DNA from: Trueperaceae bacterium
GTDB taxonomy: Bacteria > Deinococcota > Deinococci > Deinococcales > Trueperaceae
NCBI GenBank assembly: GCA_020431825.1
Contig: JAGQHN010000004.1
Span: 32,112-93,386 of the forward strand
Length of the DNA: 61,275 nt
Direction: 5' to 3'
Below the pieces are notes generated by a model. It was not told the origin of the DNA and searched no databases. It saw nothing but the letters and a program-made list of their open reading frames with translations. The number at the start of each line of letters is the position of its first letter. Within the stretch, counting starts at the first letter, position 1. Position numbers and translations under genes: made by a program. Below, one piece after another: positions 41,144 through 49,848 of the stretch.

Positions 41144-44100
41144 ATGAATCGATTAGTTTTGAGGCTTTTAGCATGTCTTGTGCTAAGTGTTGCGCTGGCA
41201 CAAGAGATAAATAGACAAGAAGCGCCTACCTTTACCCTTAATGCCATGGTTCTTGATCAGTCAAGTCCGCTTATTCTTGAGGGGAGTCATTTATCCCCTG
41301 AGATGGACTATGAACTGAAACTAACGGATCCTGCGGGTAATGTGGTTCTGGAAGAGCAGCTGCGCTCGAGTGCCGATGGCACCATTATCTTTGACCAAGC
41401 GTTAGCAGAACAAGGTATCTGGCAGGTTGCCATTCGCGGCGAAGATGCGAGAGCCATTTTTGAAGTAGAGGTCAATGAGGCATCAGAAACAGCCGTAACC
41501 ACTGAAGGGGTTGATAGTACAGCCAGCAGTGCCCAGGTGCATCAGGCCGAAGAAGTAGCGGTTGCTGAACCTGCGGCAACAGAGGCCAGTACTCCTGAAC
41601 CAGGTGACACAGAGGCAGCCGAAACTGTTGATACAGCAACCGAAGAGGCTGCTGAGGTAGCCCCAGCCGCTGAAGCTGCTACTGAAACCACCGAAGACAA
41701 TGCCGTTTCTGATATAAATGCAGAAACCACTGAAACTTCTGAGCAGGTCGCCGAAGAAAATGCACCTCTTGAAGGTGATACTCAAGCAGTAACGGCGGAA
41801 GAAGCGTTGACGGAAGCTGAACCTATTGATGCAACTGAGGCCGATACCCTAGCTGAAACACCAGCAGAAACAGCTGAAACTACCGTTGAGGTTCAACCTG
41901 AAGTTGCCGTAGAAGCCCCAGAAGCTAGCCCTGCTACCCCAGAAGGCAGTTCTGAAACAACGGCAGCTACTGAAGCTGCCCTGGTTGCTGAAGCTAGTCC
42001 AGCAGAGGCTCAAGCTACTGAAGAGCCAGACCCCCAGAGTTCTGAAACCACAGCAGAAACGCCTGCTGAAACAATGGCAGAAGCTGCTGATGAGTCACAA
42101 GCCCAGACAGATGTGGCCCAAGCTGAAGATGTTGCAGGCAGTAGCGAAGCCGCTACGCCTTTGCCTGGCGTAGATCCCTCGAGTGTCAGCGTGACATTGG
42201 AGGGCAGTTCCGTGCTCGGTCAAGCCAACGGGGCAGAAGCCTGGCGGCTGGACTTTCCTGTCGATAGTGGTGAAACGGCTGGTCTTTTAGAAACGCCTAC
42301 AAGAGCTTATATGGGTCATGGCAATAGCTTGCTTGAACTTGATAAGTCAAATGGCAAGGTGCTTAATCGCTGGGCACTGGCAGGTCAAATCAGGGATATT
42401 TCTGGTGCGGCTGAAAGCTTGACCGTCACGACTCAGGTAGGGGCCGGAGCGCAAACTTTTCAGGTGGAAAACGGCGTTATTGCTGAACCAGTGAGGTTTG
42501 CTGCGGAACCCGAGTTGTTTAGCTGGTTGAAAAATGAAGCAGAAGTCGATAATCCTGCGCAAAGGCTCGAGCAGGACCCAACTAACCCTTATCTCTACTT
42601 AAAAGAGGCAGATAGTAGTGGCGCTATAGACGCTGCAAAAACCTTTTATGACCTTGCAGGGGTTGCTAGAAGCTTAGTAGATGCGGGAGAACTAGACCTG
42701 GCCAATCAGGCCATGGACAAGGCTATGACTGACTTCGCCAGGCGTGGTTACGACCCCAGACTGTTAAGAGATCTCAATTTACACGAAGCCTATAATTTCC
42801 CTCTGCGCCCTCTTGAGGCAGCAGTAGCGACAGGAGACGGCGAAAAGGCTGCATTTTGGGCAAACTGGCTAAAGTATTTTATTACCCCGGAAACGCCCCA
42901 AACCGCAGAAGCTATGCGAGATTACGCCAGTCTGGTGGCTAGACAGCAAGACCGAGCCGCTGCCAAAGAGTGGCGAACCCTTGCAAATAATGCAAATCGC
43001 TCCAATGTTGCGACCGTCATAGATAACTTCTTCGGTATGCTTGGGCGCACAGGCTGGTACGAGGTCATTTCTTTCCTGGTAGCGATTATTGCGCTGCACC
43101 TTGTCTTACTCTTTAAATACTGGTCACCACAGAGCTTGTTTTTGCGCCGCCGGAAAGCCATGGGACGCTCGAGTGGTGCGGTGCCTCGCCTGTTTGTCAT
43201 GCGGTATTACAGCACGTTTGAAAAGCTAGTTCTGGTTTTACTTTTTGCTGCCACCCTTCTTTTAGCGGGGCTGGCTACCTGGAATGAGCAGAGCGTCAGC
43301 AGTTTGGCGATTGATTCAGGAAGCCTTAATGAAGAAAGCTTAAGTCAGGTAAATAGCGCCACTCTGGCTGGTCCACGTGGGAACTTTATCAAAGGATATG
43401 TAGCCCAGGTAAGTGGGGAAACCAGTCAGGCAGAGTCTGCCTATGCGGCAGCGGGTGATTTGCCTGCGGCTCTAAATAACCTGGCAGCCCTGTCAAATGA
43501 TCCTGGACTTTATCAGGCTGCTTTGGATAAAGCACCTAATATGTCTGAGGCCAAATACAATCTGGGACAGGAGGTAGATGGCCTACTTTTCCAAAAAGAT
43601 TATCAGGCCAATCAAGCAGTTCTTGCTGTTCCTAGCCAGGATGATATTCAGGCAGCAACTGCAGGTAGCTGGCAAAATGCTGTTGCCATTACCTTTAGTA
43701 ATCCCTGGACAGCGCTACGTTTTGCCAATCCCTTACCTTCCTGGGGTGGACCAAGGCTTAGCTGGCTGAGTCAGTATCTCTGGTACTTAATCATGGTGCT
43801 CTTTTTCCTCTGGGCACTTGTAACTGTCGTATGGCTCTTTATTCCGAGACCGCGTCTTGCCCGCAATGCGCCGAGAAACCCTGCTTACGAACTGCTTGCG
43901 CTGCTTATTCCAGGTAGTGGCGCCGCAGATGAAATGTGGGGACTGCTCTTACTGGTGCCCTGGGCTATTATTGGTTTAGATACCTTGGCAGACATCTTTA
44001 ATTGGGGCTTTGGCATAGGACTCACAAGGCGCTGGGACTATATTCTGCTGGGTATTATCTACTTGATAAACACCGTAGCGGTCGTGGTGGAATTTTTCTC

Positions 44101-44173
44101 TTACAGCAGGCGTATGCGTGCGCTTAAACGTGATGATGAAGACCTGGCAAGGGAGTTTCACCTTACTAAATAA
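41144..44173 (+). CDS. Large membrane protein with acidic low-complexity region and TPR-like segment
   Basis: A 1009-residue envelope protein. A signal peptide (1-20) is followed by a beta domain (about 25-105). An extremely Glu/Ala/Thr-rich disordered stretch without Lys or Arg runs from about 110 to 345. Then come a PQQ-repeat-like part (NSLLELDKSNGKVLNRW), a helical part, and five hydrophobic helices (near 642, 692, 885, 930 and 970). A TPR-like stretch lies between the second and third helices. GGGAGG lies 6 nt before ATG 41144. The upstream GTG at 41123 lies 6 nt after TATAAT and is probably the transcript start, though it could be a leaderless start. Family not recognised. Confidence 0.75.
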   Translation: MNRLVLRLLACLVLSVALAQEINRQEAPTFTLNAMVLDQSSPLILEGSHLSPEMDYELKLTDPAGNVVLEEQLRSSADGTIIFDQALAEQGIWQVAIRGEDARAIFEVEVNEASETAVTTEGVDSTASSAQVHQAEEVAVAEPAATEASTPEPGDTEAAETVDTATEEAAEVAPAAEAATETTEDNAVSDINAETTETSEQVAEENAPLEGDTQAVTAEEALTEAEPIDATEADTLAETPAETAETTVEVQPEVAVEAPEASPATPEGSSETTAATEAALVAEASPAEAQATEEPDPQSSETTAETPAETMAEAADESQAQTDVAQAEDVAGSSEAATPLPGVDPSSVSVTLEGSSVLGQANGAEAWRLDFPVDSGETAGLLETPTRAYMGHGNSLLELDKSNGKVLNRWALAGQIRDISGAAESLTVTTQVGAGAQTFQVENGVIAEPVRFAAEPELFSWLKNEAEVDNPAQRLEQDPTNPYLYLKEADSSGAIDAAKTFYDLAGVARSLVDAGELDLANQAMDKAMTDFARRGYDPRLLRDLNLHEAYNFPLRPLEAAVATGDGEKAAFWANWLKYFITPETPQTAEAMRDYASLVARQQDRAAAKEWRTLANNANRSNVATVIDNFFGMLGRTGWYEVISFLVAIIALHLVLLFKYWSPQSLFLRRRKAMGRSSGAVPRLFVMRYYSTFEKLVLVLLFAATLLLAGLATWNEQSVSSLAIDSGSLNEESLSQVNSATLAGPRGNFIKGYVAQVSGETSQAESAYAAAGDLPAALNNLAALSNDPGLYQAALDKAPNMSEAKYNLGQEVDGLLFQKDYQANQAVLAVPSQDDIQAATAGSWQNAVAITFSNPWTALRFANPLPSWGGPRLSWLSQYLWYLIMVLFFLWALVTVVWLFIPRPRLARNAPRNPAYELLALLIPGSGAADEMWGLLLLVPWAIIGLDTLADIFNWGFGIGLTRRWDYILLGIIYLINTVAVVVEFFSYSRRMRALKRDDEDLAREFHLTK

Positions 44174-44530
44174 ATCGTTTTGCTGCGGAAGTGACGTTGC
44201 GTCACTTCCGCAGCCGAGCGGATGTGTTTAGCAATCGACCCATTCTGGTTGTATTACTCCCCTAAAATACGGTTAAAGAATCCAAAATTATCCGAGTAAA
44301 GACTGAACTGTGGACCCTATTGGAGCCACAGTTTTACTATTGACCCCGCCTACTTAGCGTGATAGGGTATGCACTAATATGAACGTGAATGTATAAAGAT
44401 ACAGTAGCGTTTTATTGCTATTAATGATGTTCCAAGAATTTTTTCGTAACCGACGTAGCTAAGCCCCTTAACTGGGGAAGCTTGAAGTCTGGACGAACAA
44501 AGTCTTGGATTTTTTTATGGAAGGTGCGCT
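44174..44530. other. Intergenic region with two hairpins and a repeat
   Basis: No gene is seen. GCTGCGGAAGTGAC (44182-44195) and GTCACTTCCGCAGC (44201-44214) form a perfect 14-bp stem 9 nt past the upstream stop, without a U-tract. AACTGTGG (44306-44313) and CCACAGTT (44326-44333) form a second stem followed by TTACTATT. That stem overlaps the repeat at 44291-44315 shared with 40876-40899. Confidence 0.6.
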
Positions 44531-45034
44531 ATGCTTATGACCAGTCAAGAGGTAAACACCATGAATCATCCTGAAAATGAAGCCCACGAAGCTGCTCGCC
44601 TGCGCTGGGCAGAACTTAAAGACGCTCTTGCAATGGTAAAGCTCTATAATCTGGCCAGGGCCAAGAAGCTCGAGACCTTTGAAACGATGACTGACTGGCT
44701 CGAGCACGGTGGCGGCCTCATTTTGGAAGATGCCTTTGGTCAGATGCTTTGTGCTATTCGCTGGCGTGAAGGCGATGAGGGCTGGCAGGTGGACCGAATT
44801 GCAACCTTACCAGAAGCCAGAGGACGCAGTTATGGTCGCTGGCTTATGACTAAGGTAGAAGCTCTGGCGATTCGTAGGAATATTCCCACCTTGAAGCTAC
44901 AGTTAGATGAGACAAGAGACGACCTGCTCCAGTACTATCAAAGAATGGGTTACCGCATGGAGTCACAAGATGCTGAAACCTGTCTGCTAACAAAGCGTGT
45001 TGGTGGCACCTGGCAATTTAAACAGGCAATGTAA
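44531..45034 (+). CDS. GNAT-family N-acetyltransferase
   Basis: A 167-residue acetyl-CoA-dependent transferase. The CoA-binding motif A is VDRIATLPEARGRSYGRWLM (R-G-R-S-Y-G) and the C-terminal LLQYYQRMGYRM is motif B. The substrate is unknown. GGAAGG lies about 6 nt before ATG 44531. A second in-frame ATG at 44561 also has AGAGG upstream, so 10 residues are uncertain. Confidence 0.82.
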   Translation: MLMTSQEVNTMNHPENEAHEAARLRWAELKDALAMVKLYNLARAKKLETFETMTDWLEHGGGLILEDAFGQMLCAIRWREGDEGWQVDRIATLPEARGRSYGRWLMTKVEALAIRRNIPTLKLQLDETRDDLLQYYQRMGYRMESQDAETCLLTKRVGGTWQFKQAM

Positions 45035-45061
45035 ACAGGCAATTTAAATGCTAGGGCAGTC

Positions 45062-45934
45062 CTAGGCGGCAAGGGCAGAACTGTCAGCCTCATCAAGCAA
45101 ACTGGCGACCACGGCGGTCTTACCCAGAGGATAAAGGTGAACTCCGGCAACACCCAGGTCTTTGAGATCTGCAATCAGCCTTTTTGCCCAGCGAATACCG
45201 GCAAGCTTACCTTCTTGTGCAATTTCTGCTTTAAGTGCCTCGGGTACGTTGCTCCAGGCACTGACGCGCTCCGCCATTTTTGAGCTTCTTAAAGGCAAGA
45301 CGCCATAAAGGATTGGAGCAGGTGGCTTGCCATCAAAGACTTCGAGAAATCGTAAAACTTCATCTTTGGTAAAGACCGGCTGTGTTTGGAAAAAGTCAGC
45401 ACCGGCTTCTAGCTTGGCCTCGATTTTGGCGCGCTCGAGTTGCAAATCTTTAGCGCCAGGGTTTGCGGCGGCAGCAATCCTAAAATCCGTAGGGCCATCC
45501 AGGTCTTTTCCCTGAGACTGACCCGCATTGAGTGTTTTGACCAGCCGAATAAGGCTGCTAAGATCAAGTTCAAAAACGCCTTTGGCATGGGGGTGATCAC
45601 CACGAGAAAGAGGGTCCCCTGTTAAAGTCAGGATGTTTTGCAGACCCAGGCTTGCGGCACCAAGCAGGTCGGCCTGCAGGGCCAGACTGTTGCGGTCACG
45701 GCAGGTAAAATGAAAGATGCTTTCTAGCCCCACCTCGCGCTTAATGGTATAGGCGGCGACAATAGAACTCATGCGTAAACTGGCCATGGGCGAGTCAGTG
45801 ACGTTAACGGCATCAACGAGCGTCTTTACCTCTTGAGCCTGTTTTAAAAGATTACTTGTGTCAGGGCCACGTGGAGGCTCGAGCTCGGCAGTAACGACAA
45901 AGGATTTTCCTAATTTTTGACTTAGTTGTGACAT
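45062..45934 (-). CDS. metF: Methylenetetrahydrofolate reductase-type protein
   Basis: A 290-residue TIM-barrel flavoprotein of the MTHFR family that makes 5-methyl-THF for methionine synthesis. Signatures are VTAELEPPRGPDTSNLL, the HFTCRDRN motif, NILTLTGDPLSRGDHP and the substrate-binding FFQTQPVFTKDEV. The frame is open to 45979, but ATG 45934 has AAAGG upstream and gives the normal N terminus. A SAM-I riboswitch precedes it, so it is switched off when S-adenosylmethionine is plentiful. Confidence 0.92.
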   Translation of the reverse strand: MSQLSQKLGKSFVVTAELEPPRGPDTSNLLKQAQEVKTLVDAVNVTDSPMASLRMSSIVAAYTIKREVGLESIFHFTCRDRNSLALQADLLGAASLGLQNILTLTGDPLSRGDHPHAKGVFELDLSSLIRLVKTLNAGQSQGKDLDGPTDFRIAAAANPGAKDLQLERAKIEAKLEAGADFFQTQPVFTKDEVLRFLEVFDGKPPAPILYGVLPLRSSKMAERVSAWSNVPEALKAEIAQEGKLAGIRWAKRLIADLKDLGVAGVHLYPLGKTAVVASLLDEADSSALAA

Positions 45935-45985
45935 AAAGAGCGCCTTTCTTAAACGGGTCGCAGGATGACAAGATCCCATTTGCAG

Positions 45986-46021
45986 ATTGAAAATTGTTAA
46001 GAAGGAGCTAACGATTCCTTC
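45986..46021 (-). terminator. Riboswitch expression-platform terminator
   Basis: On the minus strand GAAGGA, 9-nt loop, TCCTTC is followed by TTAACAATTTTC. Its 5' arm directly follows the 3' side of the aptamer P1 helix, as expected for a SAM-stabilised off-switch. Confidence 0.75.
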
Positions 46022-46139
46022 CCATCTTTCCTGACCTTAGGCCATCGTGACCTTAGCCGGGCTGGAGGAAGCACCCACCTATATGAAGGCTGGTTGCTGC
46101 GGCGTCGTAGAGCCAGTTCTCTTAGCCGCTCTTGATGAG
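46021..46139 (-). promoter_or_regulatory. SAM-I (S-box) riboswitch upstream of metF
   Basis: The minus-strand RNA has the S-box order. The P1 5' side CTCATCAAGAG is followed by a helix and AACTGGC, then the conserved CCGCAGCAACC, a variable P3, GGTGGGTGCTTCCTCCAGCC, and the P1 3' side GATGGG. These blocks match the SAM-I consensus (CUUAUCAAGAG, GGCAACC, GGUGC-AAUUCC type) at the conserved positions. A terminator hairpin follows and then metF, 87 nt beyond the aptamer. Confidence 0.9.
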
Positions 46140-46366
46140 TTGCTTAAACCATTTTTCATTTAAGCTTTGCTATTTTTGCCTATTTTGACCCAGAAGTCAA
46201 GGCAAAGAAAGGTTTCTGACGTAATCTCTTGTCGGTTGGGTATAGGCACTTGTCAGAAGCGGCTGAATGCTCTGATTACTGACCACTCAATTCCTGAAAT
46301 GCTGCTTTTAAGAGTATGGAGGCTAACTTGCGTAAGCTGAGCAGGGGTTTGTTCTTTGTTCGGGCA

Positions 46367-46372
46367 TATAAT
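46367..46372 (+). promoter_or_regulatory. -10 element (TATAAT) of the EamA gene, leaderless
   Basis: A consensus TATAAT ends exactly 6 nt before ATG 46379. This identifies 46379, not the upstream in-frame ATG 46316, as the start. Confidence 0.7.
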
Positions 46373-46378
46373 TCACAA

Positions 46379-47290
46379 ATGCTTTCAGCTGATGTGTCTG
46401 CTAAATCTACCAGAGCCTATGTATTACTTGCGCTTGCTGTTCTGTTTTGGGCAGGAAATTCTGTTTTAGGTCGCGCCGTTCGCTCAGAAATTCCGCCGAT
46501 TGGACTGGCCTTTTGGCGCTGGACGCTGGCAAGCCTGGTCATAGCACCCTTTTCATGGCGGTATTTTGTGAGGGATTTGCCTGTAATAAAAAAACATTTG
46601 CCAATTCTCTTGCTTCTAGCCTTTTTAGGGGTGGGTAGTTTTAATACCTTACTTTACTCCGGTTTGCAATATACCCAGGCACTTAACTCTGTGCTTTTGC
46701 AGACACTCTTATCAGCTATTGTGCTGGTTTTGTCTCGAGTCTTTTTTGGCGTAAAGATTCGGGCTTTACAAGTCCTTGGGGTCGCTATTGCCTTTATCGG
46801 CGCAGCCATCATTATCTTCAAAGGGAGTTTGACGACCCTACTTAATTTTCGGCTAAATCCTGGTGACATCATTATCTTACTTGCGGTTGTGCTCTATGCT
46901 GGCTATACCGTTTTATTGCAAAAACGCCCTAAGATTCATCCTCTTAGTTTTGTCTTTGCCACTTTCATCCTGGGCGCTCCCATGATTTTGCCCTTTTATG
47001 TGTTTGAAAGCGTAACCGTGAGACCCGTTCACCTGAACTCTCTGACGCTGCTAAGTTTTCTGTATGTAGCGATTTTCCCCTCGATTTTATCTTACCTTTT
47101 TTACAACCGGGGCGTTGAACTTGTGGGGGCAAATCAGGCAGGGCTCATTGCCTATATGAGCCCGGTCTTTGGAACGGTTCTGGCTATTGTGTTTTTAGGG
47201 GAAAGCTTTAAGGTCTTTCATGCCTTTGGTATTTTGCTCATTTTTCTGGGTGTCTTTATTGCTACGCGAATCAGGCCTCAAAGGTCATAA
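46379..47290 (+). CDS. EamA-family (DMT) metabolite exporter
   Basis: A 303-residue membrane protein with ten predicted helices in two EamA repeats. Repeat 1 has VLFWAGNSVLGRAVRSEIPP. Repeat 2 has AVVLYAGYTVLLQKR and ends VFLGESFKVFHAFGILLIFL. The family exports amino acids, nucleosides or similar metabolites. The substrate is unknown. The longer frame from 46316 would put TATAAT inside the gene. The 3' end overlaps the convergent xthA gene by 13 nt. Confidence 0.9.
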   Translation: MLSADVSAKSTRAYVLLALAVLFWAGNSVLGRAVRSEIPPIGLAFWRWTLASLVIAPFSWRYFVRDLPVIKKHLPILLLLAFLGVGSFNTLLYSGLQYTQALNSVLLQTLLSAIVLVLSRVFFGVKIRALQVLGVAIAFIGAAIIIFKGSLTTLLNFRLNPGDIIILLAVVLYAGYTVLLQKRPKIHPLSFVFATFILGAPMILPFYVFESVTVRPVHLNSLTLLSFLYVAIFPSILSYLFYNRGVELVGANQAGLIAYMSPVFGTVLAIVFLGESFKVFHAFGILLIFLGVFIATRIRPQRS

Positions 47291-48036
47291 TCAACAATCA
47301 CGGGAGCATGGTCAGATAGGTTGGGGCTCATAGGCATTTCGGCAAGACGGATTTTCTCTGCTAGTTTGGGCGTGACAAACTGATAGTCAAGACGCCAGCC
47401 AACATTTCTGGCTCTGGCATTGGTACGTAGTGACCACCACGAGTAGGTGGTGGTTTCGGGACCAGCGTAGCTGCGATAAGCATCGACCAGGCCAAGCTTT
47501 AAAAAACCGTCCATCCAGCTCCGCTCCTCGGGCAAAAAGCCACTGTTTTTCTGATTGCTTTGCCAGTTGGTCAGGTCAATCTCTTTATGGGCAATATTTA
47601 TGTCGCCACATATAATGAGATCACGCCCTTCGGCTAAGAGTTTCTTTATATGACTTTTGAAGACCTTTAGAAATTGCATTTTGTAGATTTGCCTGGGGCT
47701 GCCACTCGAGCCCGAAGGTACATACACACTAAGCACCGTCAAATCGCCAAAGTCAGCTCGCAGCACGCGACCTTCGCTGTCGTACTTTTTAACCGTTAGA
47801 CCACAGCTGTGACTGTTTGGCTCGAGTCTACTCACGATGCCAACACCGCTATAACCTTTGCGCTCAGCGCAGTGAAACTTGGCGACGTAGTCTAGAGGCA
47901 TCGCCGGAATGTCATCTTCATGCGCTTTCACTTCTTGCAAGCACACAATATCAGGCTGTTTGTCATTTAAAAGCTCGATAAATCCTTTGGCATAGGCCGC
48001 GCGAATGCCATTAACATTAAAACTCATAACCCGCAT
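47278..48036 (-). CDS. xthA: Exodeoxyribonuclease III (AP endonuclease)
   Basis: A 252-residue Xth-type nuclease for base-excision repair. It cleaves at abasic sites and degrades 3' ends of duplex DNA. Signatures are SFNVNGIRAA, VCLQEVKAHEDD (metal Glu), CGDINIAHKEIDLTN, WRLDYQFVT and the catalytic SDHAPVIVDY at the C terminus. TAAACT lies 8 nt before the ATG, with no Shine-Dalgarno sequence. Confidence 0.95.
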   Translation of the reverse strand: MRVMSFNVNGIRAAYAKGFIELLNDKQPDIVCLQEVKAHEDDIPAMPLDYVAKFHCAERKGYSGVGIVSRLEPNSHSCGLTVKKYDSEGRVLRADFGDLTVLSVYVPSGSSGSPRQIYKMQFLKVFKSHIKKLLAEGRDLIICGDINIAHKEIDLTNWQSNQKNSGFLPEERSWMDGFLKLGLVDAYRSYAGPETTTYSWWSLRTNARARNVGWRLDYQFVTPKLAEKIRLAEMPMSPNLSDHAPVIVDYDL

Positions 48037-48044
48037 AGACTCTG

Positions 48045-48050
48045 AGTTTA
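48045..48050 (-). promoter_or_regulatory. -10 element (TAAACT) of xthA
   Basis: TAAACT on the minus strand ends 8 nt before the xthA ATG at 48036, giving a leaderless or nearly leaderless mRNA. Confidence 0.5.
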
Positions 48051-48075
48051 TCGCTTTGGCGAAGCTTTGACAAAA

Positions 48076-48678
48076 CTATGCCAGATCAGGTTTATCTCGA
48101 AGCTCAAAGATGCGTACATCTATCCAGCCAAACAAACGAACTGCGAGAAAATAAAGGTCGGGAAAGATAAAGTCAGCATCCTCGAGGATTTCCTTAAAGA
48201 GTAAATCCGAGTGCAGTCTGCTAAAGCCTATCACTGCGAGAGCTTCTCTTTCCTGATAAAGAGCGTCATGAAACTTGGCGGCCCTTACTGCTTTTGGGAG
48301 CTTATTGCTTTCATCAAAAGGACCATCCCAGGTGCCAAGCATAAGTGGGCCAATATGGAATTTTGGGGAACATCCATCCCAGGCAAAGCCTGTAAAGTCT
48401 GGGCGGTTTGCCTTATGTCTGAAGCCACCATCAGGACAAATCGTAATCCAGCCGCCTTGGTAGCTAAAGCCCAGAAGTCGTGGATGCTTGGTCTGAAAGT
48501 AATCTGGTTTTTCTGTGCAGTAAAGACAATTTTCTCGGAACTGGCTGGGCCGCATGTACCAGTATACTTTTGCTAAGTTGCCGTGGTTGCAAACTTGCAT
48601 GAGATGGGGGTAAGCGAAAATAACTGCTTCTAAAGCTGATAATGTCAGAATGAATGAATGAAAGCCGCGCTTTATCAT
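48076..48678 (-). CDS. DUF1353-like protein of unknown function
   Basis: A protein of up to 200 residues. FAWDGCSPKFHIGPLMLGTW and AAKFHDALYQER resemble the DUF1353 fold, often found in phage and bacterial proteins next to cell-wall functions. Four Cys occur in two pairs, one of them CLYC. The first ATG makes a 21-nt overlap with the divergent dehydrogenase gene. Starting at Met27 (48600) would avoid this. No clear Shine-Dalgarno sequence or terminator is seen. Confidence 0.6.
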   Translation of the reverse strand: MIKRGFHSFILTLSALEAVIFAYPHLMQVCNHGNLAKVYWYMRPSQFRENCLYCTEKPDYFQTKHPRLLGFSYQGGWITICPDGGFRHKANRPDFTGFAWDGCSPKFHIGPLMLGTWDGPFDESNKLPKAVRAAKFHDALYQEREALAVIGFSRLHSDLLFKEILEDADFIFPDLYFLAVRLFGWIDVRIFELRDKPDLA

Positions 48679-49695
48679 GAATTTGCCACCGCATTAACAG
48701 TTGAAACAGTTCCCGAACCTGTATGCCCTGCCGATGGGGTCATCATAGAGGTGAAAGCAAATGGTATTTGCCGTAGTGACTGGCATGCCTGGATGGGGCA
48801 CGATGCCAGTATTAAGCTGCCTCATGTACCAGGACATGAGCTTTCTGGCGTGATCGCAGAGTGTGGACGTGAGGTTAAAAACTGGCAACCTGGTGAGCGT
48901 GTGACCACTCCTTTTTGCGGTGCTTGTGGTAGCTGCGAGCAGTGCCTTTCAGGTAATCAGCATATTTGTGACCATGACTATCAGCCAGGGTTTTCTGGCT
49001 GGGGGTCTTTTGCGCAATATGTGATGATTCCTAAAGCTGATACCAATCTGGTGCGTCTACCTGAAAGTCTGGACTTTGTAGAGGCAGCCAGTCTGGGTTG
49101 CCGCTTTATGACCGCTTTTAGAGGGGTGGTTGATCAGGCTAAGCTTCGCCCAGGGGAATACCTGGCTGTGTATGGCTGCGGCGGCGTGGGCCTTTCTGGC
49201 ATCATGATTGGCGTGGCCCTTGGCGCGCAAGTTATTGCCGTAGATATAGATGAGACCAAGCTCGAGCTTGCCAAAAGTCTGGGGGCTGTTGTTACAATAA
49301 ATGCGAAAGACGGTAAACCCTATGGTGCCATTCGTGATTTAACAGGTGGCGGAGTGCACGTTTCAGTAGATGCGCTAGGCTCACAGCTAACCTGCCGTAA
49401 TGCCATACACTCTTTGCGTAAACGCGGCCGGCACGTTCAAATTGGTCTAATGCTTGCCGATGATGCCAATGCCAGCTTGCCAATGTACGCCGTGATAGCC
49501 AAAGAACTGGAAATCTACGGCTCTCATGGCATGCAAGCGCACCGTTACCCTGCCATGCTGGACATGATTGTTCGTGGGAGGCTCGAGCCAAAGCGTCTTA
49601 TTGGTAAAACAGTTAGCCTCGAGCAGGCAGGTACGGAGCTTATGTCGATGGGTCAGTTCTCGCAAGCCGGTGTTACTGTTATTAATTCGTTCTAA
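48658..49695 (+). CDS. Zinc-dependent alcohol dehydrogenase (MDR family)
   Basis: A 345-residue medium-chain dehydrogenase. The catalytic zinc site includes ICRSDWHAWMG and GHELSG. The structural zinc site has four Cys in FCGACGSCEQCLSGNQHIC. The NAD-binding motif is YGCGGVGLSGI, and VDIDETKLELAKSLGA indicates NAD preference (Asp). The substrate is an unspecified alcohol or aldehyde. GATAAT lies upstream, but other ATGs lie between it and the start, so the exact start rests on homology. Confidence 0.9.
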   Translation: MKAALYHEFATALTVETVPEPVCPADGVIIEVKANGICRSDWHAWMGHDASIKLPHVPGHELSGVIAECGREVKNWQPGERVTTPFCGACGSCEQCLSGNQHICDHDYQPGFSGWGSFAQYVMIPKADTNLVRLPESLDFVEAASLGCRFMTAFRGVVDQAKLRPGEYLAVYGCGGVGLSGIMIGVALGAQVIAVDIDETKLELAKSLGAVVTINAKDGKPYGAIRDLTGGGVHVSVDALGSQLTCRNAIHSLRKRGRHVQIGLMLADDANASLPMYAVIAKELEIYGSHGMQAHRYPAMLDMIVRGRLEPKRLIGKTVSLEQAGTELMSMGQFSQAGVTVINSF

Positions 49696-49769
49696 ATTAT
49701 AAGACCCGGTCTCCGGTAACATGGATTTTTGCTCGAGCTTCTCTGGTTTTATCCCAATAATAAATTCGG

Positions 49770-49800
49770 TATGATGAGCTAGCGAGAGAAGGTAGAAATG
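49770..49800 (+). promoter_or_regulatory. Promoter and ribosome-binding site of a short leader ORF
   Basis: TATGAT (49770-49775), with a possible -35 TTTATC 16 nt upstream, is followed by GAGAAGG and ATG at 49798. That ATG opens a 16-codon frame rather than the downstream membrane protein. Confidence 0.45.
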
Positions 49801-49848
49801 ATCGTGGGTCTTCGGGTTTTTGAAACGTGGGCATATGCTTTTCTTTAA
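49798..49848 (+). CDS. Possible 16-aa leader peptide
   Basis: ATG 49798 has GAGAAGG 5 nt upstream and encodes MIVGLRVFETWAYAFL, then TAA. The stop lies 12-14 nt inside the next gene, whose ATG (49835) has no good ribosome-binding site. Coupled translation would explain this arrangement. It could also be chance. Confidence 0.35.
   Translation: MIVGLRVFETWAYAFL

Noticed and set aside
41483..41785. Antisense 100-codon frames under the acidic region
   Set aside because: They arise because the repetitive GAA/GCT-type codons leave the reverse strand open. They are shadows.
19631..44377. Shared GATAGGGTA-TGC-CTAAT stretch near 19630 and 44360
   Set aside because: About 16 matching bases with one gap is near the level expected once by chance in all pairwise comparisons in 61 kb.
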